From Christiangramia sp. OXR-203 (GTDB lineage Bacteria > Bacteroidota > Bacteroidia > Flavobacteriales > Flavobacteriaceae), in contig NZ_CP139698.1 of assembly GCF_034372165.1 (NCBI RefSeq), positions 3,162,001 through 3,226,000 of the forward strand: a stretch of DNA of 64,000 nt. Reading direction: 5' to 3'. Numbering within the stretch: the first letter of the stretch is position 1; each line of letters opens with the position of its first letter. Under the pieces are notes generated by a model. It saw nothing but the letters and a program-made list of their open reading frames with translations. It was not told where the DNA came from and did not search any database. This document shows positions 33,951-43,454 of the stretch, piece by piece. Position numbers and translations under genes: made by a program.

Positions 33951-34763
33951 TTATAATTTCTTAAGTAATTCTTTAAATAGTTTGACCATGTCAGGTTCTG
34001 CTTTGGCAGCCATTGCCAGAATTTCCTGAATATCTACCTTATCAAGATTATCCGGATCTCCTTTATCGGTGATCACAGAAATTGCTGAAACAGGGATTCC
34101 TAAATGATTGGCAACGATCACTTCAGGCACTGTGCTCATTCCAACAGCATCTGCACCGATCGTCTTTAAATAACGGTACTCTGCTCTTGTTTCCAGCTGA
34201 GGCCCCAGTACCGAAGCATAAACTCCCTTATGTAAAGTAATATTTAGCTCTTTAGCAGTATTCTCGAATTGCTCGTTCATGGATCTGTCATAAGGTTCGC
34301 TCATGTCCACAAAACGTTCCCCTAGGTGTTCAACGCCATGAAAAGCCAGTGGCGAACCACCCTGAAGATTAATATGATCATCGATAAGCATTAACTCACC
34401 TTTATCGTAATCCAGATTGATCGCTCCGGAAGCATTGGAAACCAGCAAACGCTTCATCCCTAAACGCTTCATTACTCTTACCGGGAATGTAACATCAAAA
34501 AGACTGTAACCTTCGTACAGGTGGAATCTCCCCTGCATGATGACCACTTTCTTTCCTGCCAGGGTTCCAAAAATTAGTTTCCCCTTGTGAAATTCCACCG
34601 TGGCAGTTGGAAAATATGGGATATGATTATAACTGGCGGTTACTTCAATTTCTACATCGTCCAGCAGTTTACCTAAACCAGTACCCAGTATGATCCCAAC
34701 CTCTGGTTCTCCGAATCCTTTGGATTTTAAATAATCTACCGATTCGTTTATTCTATCTGTCAT
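33951..34763 (-). CDS. Purine nucleoside phosphorylase in arsenosugar operon
   Basis: A 270-residue trimeric-type PNP. Motifs: ILGTGLGKLLD (phosphate loop), GRFHLYEGY (His81, Tyr83), VSNASGAIN, GPQLETRAEYR (Glu191, equal to human Glu201) and VGMSTVPEVI. At the base-specificity position the sequence is SVITDKG: Asp233 stands where human PNP has Asn243. In the human enzyme, Asn243 to Asp favours adenosine, so this copy may accept 6-aminopurines. In the pathway it would remove adenine from the 5'-deoxy-5'-dimethylarsinoyl-adenosine made by ArsS, leaving arsenoribose 1-phosphate. It overlaps the TIGR04282 gene by 11 bases and abuts arsM, so it belongs to the operon. Housekeeping purine salvage cannot be excluded. 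Confidence 0.92.
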   Translation of the reverse strand: MTDRINESVDYLKSKGFGEPEVGIILGTGLGKLLDDVEIEVTASYNHIPYFPTATVEFHKGKLIFGTLAGKKVVIMQGRFHLYEGYSLFDVTFPVRVMKRLGMKRLLVSNASGAINLDYDKGELMLIDDHINLQGGSPLAFHGVEHLGERFVDMSEPYDRSMNEQFENTAKELNITLHKGVYASVLGPQLETRAEYRYLKTIGADAVGMSTVPEVIVANHLGIPVSAISVITDKGDPDNLDKVDIQEILAMAAKAEPDMVKLFKELLKKL

Positions 34764-35367
34764 TATTTATTATTTTTTGAAAAGCCGGATGATCTTGACT
34801 ATCCTCCAGTGTATCTATATCGTTTTTTAATGGTAGCGCTTTATAAGTTCCCTCTTGCATATCCTGCACACTTTGCTCGAAAACACTTGATGTACTCCAT
34901 GCTTTGTTAATGAATAAAGCCGAATTTAATGATTTCATTCCCAAGAGGTAATATCCACCATCTTCAGCGGGTCCAATTACATAATCGTGGGTTTCAAGTT
35001 CTTTGAAAGCTTCTTCAAGATCTGTTTCATTAAGATCGTAAAGATCACTACCAATGATGATAATTTTCTTGTAACCTTCGTCGAATCCAGCTTTAAAAGC
35101 AGCTTCCATCTTCTCTCCCAGATCTCCTTCTACCTGCAATCTTTTCTGAAAACCTCCATTATCCCAGATGTCATTTTCAGCAATATTCCAGGCGTAATAA
35201 ACCTGCTTGTTTACCTTAAGCTTACTGGTTACATCCTTAGTATGCTTCAGCAGAAATTTATAAATCTCAAGAGCTTTTTTATCTCCTATTCCTTTCGCCA
35301 GCCTGGTTTTGACCTTTCCCTGAACAGGATTTTTTGTAAATATTATTAGTAAATTTTCTTTTGACAC
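34753..35367 (-). CDS. TIGR04282 arsenosugar biosynthesis glycosyltransferase (DUF2064)
   Basis: A 204-residue nucleotide-sugar-type transferase of DUF2064/TIGR04282. It carries IFTKNPVQGKVKTRLAKGIG (donor loop), IIIIGSDLYDLNETDLEEAF (DxD-like site), and the family mark GPAEDGGYYLLGM, ending with the NDIDTLED segment. Relatives in arsenosugar clusters are thought to transfer a group to the arsenoribose or to make its phosphodiester; the exact reaction is unknown. The start is GTG at 35367, directly after the rhodanese stop. The PNP gene begins 11 bases before this stop, so the two are translationally linked. Soluble, no signal. Confidence 0.9.
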   Translation of the reverse strand: MSKENLLIIFTKNPVQGKVKTRLAKGIGDKKALEIYKFLLKHTKDVTSKLKVNKQVYYAWNIAENDIWDNGGFQKRLQVEGDLGEKMEAAFKAGFDEGYKKIIIIGSDLYDLNETDLEEAFKELETHDYVIGPAEDGGYYLLGMKSLNSALFINKAWSTSSVFEQSVQDMQEGTYKALPLKNDIDTLEDSQDHPAFQKIINNDR

Positions 35368-35865
35368 CTAGTAAATTTTTTCTCCGTTCTCAAGATATTT
35401 CGACCAGTGTTTTGAAAAAGTATGAACCTTTTCAGTTTCATTGCCTTTATTGTCATAAACAGGATAGCCGTTATTTTTCCATTCAAAAATACCTCCGTAC
35501 AGATTTTTTACATTTATAAAACCCAGATCCTGAACCTTAAGAGCAATTTTCTCTGATCTAATCCCTACGGAACAGTATACTACGATCAGTTTATCCCTGG
35601 AAATTGAATCCAGAACAGTCAGATCAAGATTGTTATATCCTATAAATTTTGAATCCTTAAGATGGCTGGTTTTATATTCATTGATTTCCCTTGCATCCAG
35701 AATGATCACCTCATCATTTAACTGATTCATGCGCAATTGCTCTACGGAAGTGTATGCAACATCGCCAGAATTATATTTTTTTAATAGATCATCCAGCGCA
35801 TTCTGACTGAACCCGGAAGTTCCAATAAATAAAATTAAGCTAAATATGACTCCCTTTAATTTCAT
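35368..35865 (-). CDS. Exported rhodanese-like protein
   Basis: A 165-residue protein with a Sec signal (KGVIFSLILFIGTSGFSQ) and a single rhodanese domain. The active-site loop is VVYCSVGIRS with Cys98, so it is a potentially active sulfur carrier rather than a dead domain; DEVIILDAREINEYKTSHL gives the first conserved aspartate. The remaining C-terminal segment (about 125-165) holds NLYGGIFEWKNNG and a basic tail. Rhodaneses are common partners in arsenosugar clusters; the sulfur could form thio-arsenicals or protect As(III), but neither is shown. It sits between ArsS (one base gap) and the TIGR04282 gene (no gap). Confidence 0.88.
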   Translation of the reverse strand: MKLKGVIFSLILFIGTSGFSQNALDDLLKKYNSGDVAYTSVEQLRMNQLNDEVIILDAREINEYKTSHLKDSKFIGYNNLDLTVLDSISRDKLIVVYCSVGIRSEKIALKVQDLGFINVKNLYGGIFEWKNNGYPVYDNKGNETEKVHTFSKHWSKYLENGEKIY

Positions 35866-35866
35866 C

Positions 35867-36922
35867 TTAAGTTACAGATCCCTGGCAACTACTCCCTGCT
35901 CCTGCAGTACAACCATAGCAATGTTGAGAAATGATAATATTTCGATCATTAAGAATGTCCTCATTATATTCACTAATATGCTGCACTTTTGAATTCACTT
36001 TTAATTCCAGCATCTGGTTGAAATCACAATCGTACAACCAGCCATCCCAACTAATGGAGATCGTATTGGTACACATCACGTTTTCAACGGCTGCAGGATT
36101 ATAAGCTTCTACCAGCGCATACATATAATCTTCATAATTTTCAGAAGCTATAAGGTATTCCAGGAATCGGCTTATAGGTAAATTCGTAATTGCGAACAGA
36201 CTGCCAAAATCGATATTAAAATCTTCTTTTAAAGCTTTTTTAAAATCCTGCTCCATCGCCTGTTGATCTGTAGGTAAAAATGCACCGGAAGGATTATAGA
36301 CCAGATCCAGTTTTAATCCTGTGCCTTCCTGCGCGTAACCTACGGTGTTTAACATTTGAAGTGCCTTGATGGACTTGTCAAAAACACCACTACCTCGTTG
36401 CTTATCGGTTTTCTCTCTTTTGTAGAATGGCAGTGACGAAACTACGTGGACGTTATGTTTCTTAAAGAATTCCGGTAGGTCGTGATACTTCTTATTTGCG
36501 AGAATGATCGTTAGATTAGATCTAACAATGAAATCCTTTATCCCGGCCTTAGCTGCCTCTTCCACAAACCATCTAAAATTCGGATTCATTTCAGGGGCAC
36601 CACCAGTAAGGTCCAGCGTATGGGCTCCGGTATTCTTGATGACTTCCAGACATTGCTTCATGGTTTCTACCGTCATGATCTCCTTACGATCGGGACCAGC
36701 ATCTACATGGCAATGAGAACAAACCTGATTACACATGTAACCAAGATTCAGCTGTAAGATTTCGAGTTTTTTGGGTTTAAATGGCAGGTTGTGAGTTTCT
36801 GCGATCTTATCCCTGAAATAGGGGAGTTCGCCTTCTTCAAATATGCCTTCGCTTAAAAATTCTAACTGGTTCTTAGGGCTTGAAAGATCGTCCTTACGCG
36901 CCTTCAGGGATTTTGTGATCAT
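35867..36922 (-). CDS. arsS: Arsenosugar biosynthesis radical SAM enzyme ArsS
   Basis: A 351-residue radical SAM protein. The cluster motif is CNQVCSHC (Cys64, Cys68, Cys71) followed by HVDAGPDRKE; LDLTGGAPEMNP is the SAM-binding GGE-like motif. The C-terminal DUF3641 part has further cysteines (MCTNTISISWDGWLYDCDF and HCYGCTAGAGSSCQG) that could bind a second cluster or arsenic. ArsS joins the 5'-deoxyadenosyl radical to dimethylarsenite, giving 5'-deoxy-5'-dimethylarsinoyl-adenosine, the entry step to arsenosugars. It follows the AhpD-like gene by 44 bases and is one base from the rhodanese gene. The identification is strong; product identity is from the family. Confidence 0.95.
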   Translation of the reverse strand: MITKSLKARKDDLSSPKNQLEFLSEGIFEEGELPYFRDKIAETHNLPFKPKKLEILQLNLGYMCNQVCSHCHVDAGPDRKEIMTVETMKQCLEVIKNTGAHTLDLTGGAPEMNPNFRWFVEEAAKAGIKDFIVRSNLTIILANKKYHDLPEFFKKHNVHVVSSLPFYKREKTDKQRGSGVFDKSIKALQMLNTVGYAQEGTGLKLDLVYNPSGAFLPTDQQAMEQDFKKALKEDFNIDFGSLFAITNLPISRFLEYLIASENYEDYMYALVEAYNPAAVENVMCTNTISISWDGWLYDCDFNQMLELKVNSKVQHISEYNEDILNDRNIIISQHCYGCTAGAGSSCQGSVT

Positions 36923-36966
36923 ATAGTTGTTTCTACGTATGTTTAGTTCTTTAATTCAGTAAAAAC

Positions 36967-37302
36967 TTACATACTTAGCTTTTTGTATTTATTCATCATC
37001 TGCACACCATGTACAAGGGTAGCTCCACTTTCAATAGCTGCACCAGCATGAACGGCTTCCATCATCTCTTCCTTGGTAATACCACGTTGTAATCCATCCT
37101 TGGTATATGCATCGATACAATAAGGACATTTTACAACATGCGCTACTGCGAGCGCGATCAATGACTTTTCACGGGCAGAGAGAGCTCCTTCTTCGAACAC
37201 TTTACCGTAGTAGTCAAAAAACTTGTTTCCAAGCTCTTCGCTCCATTCAGTAATCTCTCCAAATTTTCTAAGGTCTGCAGGATCATAATAGTTTTTAGCC
37301 AT
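36967..37302 (-). CDS. Arsenosugar-associated AhpD/CMD-like protein
   Basis: A 111-residue all-alpha protein of the carboxymuconolactone decarboxylase/AhpD fold. The redox motif is HVVKCPYCIDAYTKDGL (Cys59, Cys62) with Glu45 upstream, as in alkylhydroperoxidase D, which suggests thiol-disulfide or peroxidase chemistry. The form with KCPYCIDAY next to ArsS is annotated as arsenosugar biosynthesis-associated peroxidase-like; a role in reducing or handling dimethyl-arsenic is plausible. It is the first gene of the operon, so the main promoter should lie in 37303-37365. A variant -7 sequence, TAGCTTCG, is at 37348-37355 on the minus strand. Confidence 0.9.
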   Translation of the reverse strand: MAKNYYDPADLRKFGEITEWSEELGNKFFDYYGKVFEEGALSAREKSLIALAVAHVVKCPYCIDAYTKDGLQRGITKEEMMEAVHAGAAIESGATLVHGVQMMNKYKKLSM

Positions 37303-37340
37303 TTACTATTTTCTTATATGTGTTAATACTAATAATTACG

Positions 37341-37372
37341 AAAAAACCGAAGCTACAGTTTTAAACTATAGC
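37341..37372 (-). terminator. Probable terminator of the small membrane protein gene
   Basis: Inverted repeat GCTACAGTTT (37352-37361) / AAACTATAGC (37363-37372) with one G-U type pair; the minus-strand side is followed by a T-rich stretch (A run at 37341-37346 on plus). It includes the stop codon at 37366. It would separate this gene from the arsenosugar operon, though some read-through is possible. Confidence 0.5.
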
Positions 37373-37542
37373 ACCCCGGTTATAGAAAGAATAATAAGTA
37401 AAAATAGGGCTACTATCGCGATTACTATCCATAACTTTGAACTGGAATTCTGAGTTCTGGTTTCTGTTGATTGATTTACTTTTTGTTCACTGTTACGATC
37501 TTCCTTAGGTACAGGCGATGATCTGTCTTTATCTTTATTCAT
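37366..37542 (-). CDS. 58-residue single-pass membrane protein
   Basis: A short gene read on the minus strand, starting at an ATG (37542) and ending at TAG (37366-37368). The first 36 residues are polar and charged (starting MNKDKDRSSPVPKEDRNSEQ), the rest is one hydrophobic helix (about 38-58, LWIVIAIVALFLLIILSI) that ends the protein, so it is a tail-anchored or C-in protein. I know no family, but short charged-tail plus helix proteins are common in Flavobacteriaceae. It lies 63 bases upstream of the arsenosugar operon with a probable terminator between. A possible start signal is not obvious. Coding status rests on the clean helix and charge pattern. Confidence 0.55.
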   Translation of the reverse strand: MNKDKDRSSPVPKEDRNSEQKVNQSTETRTQNSSSKLWIVIAIVALFLLIILSITGVL

Positions 37543-37836
37543 ATTGATAGTTTTACTGAAAAATAAAGCAAATTCTTAGCCTATTGAATCAGGCTTATAT
37601 TTTTAACAAAGTTTTTCAATTTAACCAATTTCGCAAAATTAGTTTTGGTTTTACACTTTGCTTCTGGAACTACCTAGAACACTAACGTTTTTCGCATAAC
37701 CATTATCTCTATTGACAGTTTCTCTATTCCAAATTCTTAATTTTTTCACACAAGCATTAATTTTACGAACGAAAATTTTAAGATTTTTATTTGTAAAAAG
37801 CTTATCTTATTAGGCGAAAAAATAAGTTGTATTAAT
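37543..37836. other. Divergent regulatory region, small membrane gene / AraC regulator
   Basis: A 294-base AT-rich gap. It contains a small hairpin AGCCT-ATTGAATC-AGGCT at about 37577-37594 followed by a T-rich run, and no good ORF. I find no exact TAnnTTTG at a proper distance from either start. Promoters for both divergent genes must lie here. Confidence 0.45.
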
Positions 37837-38877
37837 ATGAGAATTGATGTTCAAACGCTGCCAGTTAATGAGATTGTGCAAAATATAGCGCAATCGCTGG
37901 ATGCAGATGTACAAAATCGTAGCGGCGAACTTCTAGTTGAAATCCCCTCAGACATCGGTGAAGGAATTATTCGAGGTATTAGTTTTGACTCCGGGATGGG
38001 CTATATTACCTACAATTGTAAATTTTCGCAGGATGTTGAAATTCATTTTTCTCTAAATACCGTACACCCTTTAAAATTTATTTTTTGTTCTGAAGGGAGT
38101 ATTAGCCATTGCTTTCAACATAGCGATGATGAACATAGTATTGACACGTACCAGAATATCGTTGTGAGTAGCAGTGGTTATGACGGACATATATTATATT
38201 TCAAAAAAGATGTCCAAACTCATGTTTCAAGTCTGGAGATCATTAGATCTGTCTTTGCACATCGTTCCAATTATGATTTTAAAGATCTTGATCCAACCTT
38301 AAAGGAGCTATTTAAAGATGCAGTTTCGAAAAAGCAATTTTTCTACCAGGGGAATTATAGTATTAAGTCGGCAGACTTAATGGATGAGATTAATACTAAG
38401 GATTTTACCGGATTTCTTCGTAACCTGTTTCTGGAAGCCAAAGCATTTGAAATGCTTACCATACAGATAGACCAGTACCAGGATGACGAGAATGGCGAGA
38501 ACCTGCCAAAAATCTTAAGAAAATCTGATATTGAAAAAGTGAACTATGTTGCTAAAAGAATACAGGGTGATCTTAGCACAAATCTTTCCGTAGAAACCCT
38601 TGCGAAAGAGGCTGGAACTAATGTGAATAAACTTCAGGAAGGCTTTAAGTATGTTTACGATCTTACGGTAAATAAATATATGCAGCATATTAAGTTAGAA
38701 GCTGCCAAAGAAATGCTGAAACTTTCAGAAAAGAACATCTCAGAAATTGTAACCTCCATCGGACTCAACAATCGTAGTTATTTCTCTAAAATCTTCAAAG
38801 AGAAGTATGGAGTGAGTCCTAAGTATTTCCTGCAAACAAAGGCAAGTATCAAAGAAGAAGAATTCGAAGAAAACTAA
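37837..38877 (+). CDS. AraC family transcriptional regulator
   Basis: A 346-residue protein with a large N-terminal ligand or dimerisation part (about 1-225, of no recognised family) and a C-terminal AraC DNA-binding domain (about 228-338). The two HTH units are LSVETLAKEAGTNVNKLQEGF and ISEIVTSIGLNNRSYFSKIFK, followed by the YGVSPKYFLQ end box. The N-terminal part lacks a cupin pattern I can recognise. It is divergent from a small membrane protein and the arsenosugar operon, making it a candidate regulator of that region, although local AraC genes often regulate other targets. Its 3' end overlaps the DASS gene by 4 bases. Confidence 0.9.
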   Translation: MRIDVQTLPVNEIVQNIAQSLDADVQNRSGELLVEIPSDIGEGIIRGISFDSGMGYITYNCKFSQDVEIHFSLNTVHPLKFIFCSEGSISHCFQHSDDEHSIDTYQNIVVSSSGYDGHILYFKKDVQTHVSSLEIIRSVFAHRSNYDFKDLDPTLKELFKDAVSKKQFFYQGNYSIKSADLMDEINTKDFTGFLRNLFLEAKAFEMLTIQIDQYQDDENGENLPKILRKSDIEKVNYVAKRIQGDLSTNLSVETLAKEAGTNVNKLQEGFKYVYDLTVNKYMQHIKLEAAKEMLKLSEKNISEIVTSIGLNNRSYFSKIFKEKYGVSPKYFLQTKASIKEEEFEEN

Positions 38878-40355
38878 GATCTATCTCCTAAAAATTTCTG
38901 CGGAATCACCTCGGGATCAAAGTTCCATAAATACGGTAGTAGAAAATAGACTATCAGGCTTAGCAATACTATGCTGCCTATATTCATCCATATACCTGTT
39001 TTCATCATATCTGGAATCCTAAGATAACCTGACCCAAAAACCACGGCATTCGGGGGAGTTGCAACTGGTAGCATAAATGCACAGGAGGCAGACAGAGTAG
39101 CTCCAACCATCAAGAAATAGGGATGTAGTTCCAGCGCTATAGCCATAGATGCTAGAATGGGTAAAAGCATGGCAGTTGTCGCCAGGTTAGAAGTCACCTC
39201 GGTCAGAAAATTTACAGCAGCGATCAATACTACCACAAGTAACAATAATGGTAAATTTTCTAGATTCGTTAATTGCTCCCCTATCCAGATTGCAAGACCG
39301 CTTTGCCCAAAACCCTTTGCGAGTGCCATTCCTCCTCCAAATAATAAAATAATTCCCCAAGGAACTTTAACCGCTTCTTCCCATGTCACCAGTTTTCTAC
39401 CACTTTTACCTGCAGGAATTAGAAACAGAGCTACTGCCGCGATCATCGCAATAATAGTGTCGTCTATAAATGGCAAAAAGGGCTGAATGATATAACTCCT
39501 GGTTATCCAGCAAAATGCGGTAATGGCAAAAACTGCTAAAACTCTTTTCTCCTGTATACTCATACTACCTAACTGGGCTTTGAGACGGTCGATCTCAGCC
39601 TTTCCTCCTGGAAACTCACTTTGTGTAAAACTAAAAGCTTTACTGGTAAGGTACTTCCAACAGATAAATAGCAAAATGATAGAAATAGGTAAGCCCAGAA
39701 TGATCCATTTGGTAAAGCTAATTTCTATCCCATATATTTCTTCCACGATCCCGGCAAAAACCAGATTGGGTGGTGTACCAATTAATGTTGCAATTCCGCC
39801 AATAGAAGCACTGTAAGCAATAGCTAACATGAGCGCTTTTCCAAAAATCGTATTTTCATTTTCCTCACTTAATGGATTGTCTTTTAACTGGCTAATAATT
39901 GCAGTTCCAATGGGCAGCATCATTACAGATGTAGCAGTATTGCTGATCCACATGGAAAGAAATGCCGTAGCCACCATAAACCCCAAAATGATCATTTTAA
40001 TATCTGCACCTATCAACTGAATGATACTTAGTGCGATCCTTCTATGTAAATCCCATCTTTCGATAGCTACCGCGAGTATGAATCCACCTAAATAAAGGAA
40101 GACATATTTATGGCCAAATGCCGCAGTTGTATCTTCTATACTCACTGCTCCGGTAAGTGGAAATAGGATAATTGGCAATAGAGCAGTTACCGCAATGGGA
40201 ATTGCTTCAGAGACCCACCAGATCGCCATCCACAAAGTTATACATAGAACATCAAATGCTGCTTCGGGCATAGAATCGGGTCTACCTAACAGCTGCAGAA
40301 TAAGAAAAAGAAGTGGCCCGGCTACGAGCGCTATTAATTTTAGTCTGGAATTCAT
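38874..40355 (-). CDS. DASS/SLC13 family sodium-coupled anion transporter
   Basis: A 493-residue inner-membrane protein with around 11-12 helices. SLC13 signatures are ISNTATSVMMLPI (about 140-152), the sodium/substrate SNT motif, and its mirror TEVTSNLATTAMLLPI in the second half, plus the terminal GASCAFMLPVATPPNAVVFG-type stretch (read here as SASCAFMLPVATPPNA). The cargo is probably a dicarboxylate such as succinate or malate, or sulfate; sequence does not tell which. The ATG at 40355 is preferred to a TTG nine bases upstream. It is convergent with the AraC gene and has no clear operon partners. Confidence 0.93.
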   Translation of the reverse strand: MNSRLKLIALVAGPLLFLILQLLGRPDSMPEAAFDVLCITLWMAIWWVSEAIPIAVTALLPIILFPLTGAVSIEDTTAAFGHKYVFLYLGGFILAVAIERWDLHRRIALSIIQLIGADIKMIILGFMVATAFLSMWISNTATSVMMLPIGTAIISQLKDNPLSEENENTIFGKALMLAIAYSASIGGIATLIGTPPNLVFAGIVEEIYGIEISFTKWIILGLPISIILLFICWKYLTSKAFSFTQSEFPGGKAEIDRLKAQLGSMSIQEKRVLAVFAITAFCWITRSYIIQPFLPFIDDTIIAMIAAVALFLIPAGKSGRKLVTWEEAVKVPWGIILLFGGGMALAKGFGQSGLAIWIGEQLTNLENLPLLLLVVVLIAAVNFLTEVTSNLATTAMLLPILASMAIALELHPYFLMVGATLSASCAFMLPVATPPNAVVFGSGYLRIPDMMKTGIWMNIGSIVLLSLIVYFLLPYLWNFDPEVIPQKFLGDRS

Positions 40356-40428
40356 ATATTTCAAAAAGCTGAAGATATAGAATAATTCCTTTTAGCGAAA
40401 TTCAAATAAGAAAGCCATTAATCAGTTT

Positions 40429-40905
40429 ATGAAGAATCCAGAGAAGCTTAGAATTAGCACAAAGATCCAGGTCGCAAAAAGCAGGGAAGATGTATTCCAG
40501 ACAATAACAGACAGGAAGAAATTGAACAAATTTTTTATTTCTGAAGCAAGTTCAGATCTCGAAGCTGGTAAGCGGACCACCTGGAAATTCCCGGAATTCA
40601 AATTCGTTGAGTTTTCTGTTGATGTGCTCAAAGTGGAATATCCCGAAATTATTGTACTAACATGGGAAGGTGCGGAAAATCATATTACCACGGTAACTTT
40701 TGAACTTACTGAAATTGAAAAAAATCAAACATTGGTTTCAATTGTAGAAGAAGGAATGCAAAATGACGATGAAGGTATTGCCTGGCTCGGCAGAAACTCG
40801 GAAGGTTGGGCAAATTTTCTGGCCTGTCTCAAAGCCTATCTTGAATATGGAATCAATCTAAGGGAAGGCGCTTTTGAATTCTTACGAAATGATCAAAAAT
40901 CCTAA
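40429..40905 (+). CDS. SRPBCC (START/AHSA1-like) domain protein
   Basis: A 158-residue soluble protein of the SRPBCC superfamily. The order RISTKIQVAKSREDVFQTITD (strand 1 and first helices, quoted length within limit), KLNKFFISEASSDLEAGKRTTW, VEYPEIIVLTWEG and the long C-terminal helix GWANFLACLKAYLEYGINLREG matches activator of Hsp90 ATPase-like proteins, which usually bind hydrophobic ligands. No ligand can be named. It is divergent from the DASS transporter (start codons 73 bases apart) and its 3' end faces groEL with a shared terminator at 40911. Confidence 0.87.
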   Translation: MKNPEKLRISTKIQVAKSREDVFQTITDRKKLNKFFISEASSDLEAGKRTTWKFPEFKFVEFSVDVLKVEYPEIIVLTWEGAENHITTVTFELTEIEKNQTLVSIVEEGMQNDDEGIAWLGRNSEGWANFLACLKAYLEYGINLREGAFEFLRNDQKS

Positions 40906-40910
40906 ATAAA

Positions 40911-40935
40911 AAAACCCGGCAAATTGCCGGGTTTT
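40911..40935. terminator. Bidirectional terminator, SRPBCC / groEL
   Basis: Twelve-base arms AAAACCCGGCAA and TTGCCGGGTTTT around one A, a very strong hairpin with T runs on both strands. It ends the plus-strand SRPBCC gene and the minus-strand groESL operon. Confidence 0.92.
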
Positions 40936-40955
40936 CTAATTATATGAGTTGATGA

Positions 40956-42623
<1,668 letters not shown>

Positions 42624-42693
42624 CTACAGAATAATTGGTTAATTAATTTTTCGATTATAAATTCCAGCGGCTGCTGGAAAATTGAAGTGAAAC

Positions 42694-42969
42694 TTATACT
42701 ATCGCTAGTATATCATCTTCCCGCATGATCAGGTAATCTGTTCCTTCCAGCTTTAGCTCTGTTCCGGCATATTTACCGTAAAGAACTGTATCACCTTCTT
42801 TAACTGTCATCTCATGATCTTTGGTACCTCCACCAACAGCTACAACTTTACCTTTTTGAGGTTTTTCTTTAGCTGTTTCAGGAATAATAATACCAGAAGC
42901 AGTTTTGTTTTCTGCAGCAACAGGCTCAATTACAACCCTGTCTGAAAGTGGCTTAATGTTTAGTCCCAT
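42694..42969 (-). CDS. groES: Co-chaperonin GroES
   Basis: A 91-residue co-chaperonin that caps GroEL. Seen are [14 protein letters not shown] at the start, the mobile loop around [21 protein letters not shown] with the IIIP contact residues, and [20 protein letters not shown] in the roof end. I used the ATG at 42969 giving [10 protein letters not shown], the usual start; the longer frame to 43020 would add 17 unlikely residues. groEL follows after 100 bases. A terminator for the upstream secG unit lies at 43067, so the groESL promoter must be between about 42970 and 43066, but I cannot mark it. Confidence 0.97.
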   Translation of the reverse strand: MGLNIKPLSDRVVIEPVAAENKTASGIIIPETAKEKPQKGKVVAVGGGTKDHEMTVKEGDTVLYGKYAGTELKLEGTDYLIMREDDILAIV

Positions 42970-43066
42970 TTTATTAATTTTTATTATTAGGTTAATTAAT
43001 TTTTCAAATACGGGAGACATATTTCTAAAATTATGCCAGCTCTAATTCTCTGCCATAAGACAAAAA

Positions 43067-43097
43067 AAAATGCCAGCTTGTCATAAGCTGGCATTTT
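43067..43097 (-). terminator. Terminator of the secG operon
   Basis: Arms AAAATGCCAGCTT and AAGCTGGCATTTT with loop GTCAT; the minus-strand side ends in a long T run (A run at 43062-43070 on plus). It lies 22 bases after the secG stop and before groES. Confidence 0.9.
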
Positions 43098-43119
43098 CAA
43101 ATGTTGTTGAGTATCTTAA

Positions 43120-43452
43120 CTACTGCTCATTGTCAGTTTGAGTTGCTGGTTGAGCTGCAGGCATTTCAGTATTTACAGGTTCGTCACTTTCGAAAACCCT
43201 TGTTCCAGCTTCGGCTGGTTTGTCCATAATAGCTACGTTAGAAAGCAGGATCAAAACAAGCAATAAAGTTGCAAGTGTCCAGGTACTTTTATCTAAAAAG
43301 TCTCCAGTTTTTTTAACCCCTCCAACTTGCTGACCTCCGCCACCAAAAGAAGAAGATAGTCCTCCACCCTTAGGGTTTTGAACCATGATCACAACTACCA
43401 GCAAAAATGCTACGATAATTATTAAAGCTAAAAATATAGTGAATGTGCTCAT
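43120..43452 (-). CDS. secG: Preprotein translocase subunit SecG
   Basis: A 110-residue protein with two membrane helices (about 4-24 and 58-76) connected by the conserved loop VQNPKGGGLSSSFGGGG, a clear SecG mark, and an extra acidic C-terminal tail with many Glu, Pro and Thr (about 80-110) that is common in Bacteroidetes. SecG assists SecYEG protein export. It is the last gene of the operon miaB - sigma-54-type regulator - lptE - TPR protein - secG; it starts 2 bases after the TPR gene stop and a strong terminator follows. Confidence 0.95.
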   Translation of the reverse strand: MSTFTIFLALIIIVAFLLVVVIMVQNPKGGGLSSSFGGGGQQVGGVKKTGDFLDKSTWTLATLLLVLILLSNVAIMDKPAEAGTRVFESDEPVNTEMPAAQPATQTDNEQ

Positions 43453-43454
43453 TC

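Noticed and set aside
42970..43066. CIRCE heat-shock element upstream of groES
   Set aside because: No TTAGCACTC-N9-GAGTGCTAA-like palindrome is present; the region is AT-rich without a clear promoter.
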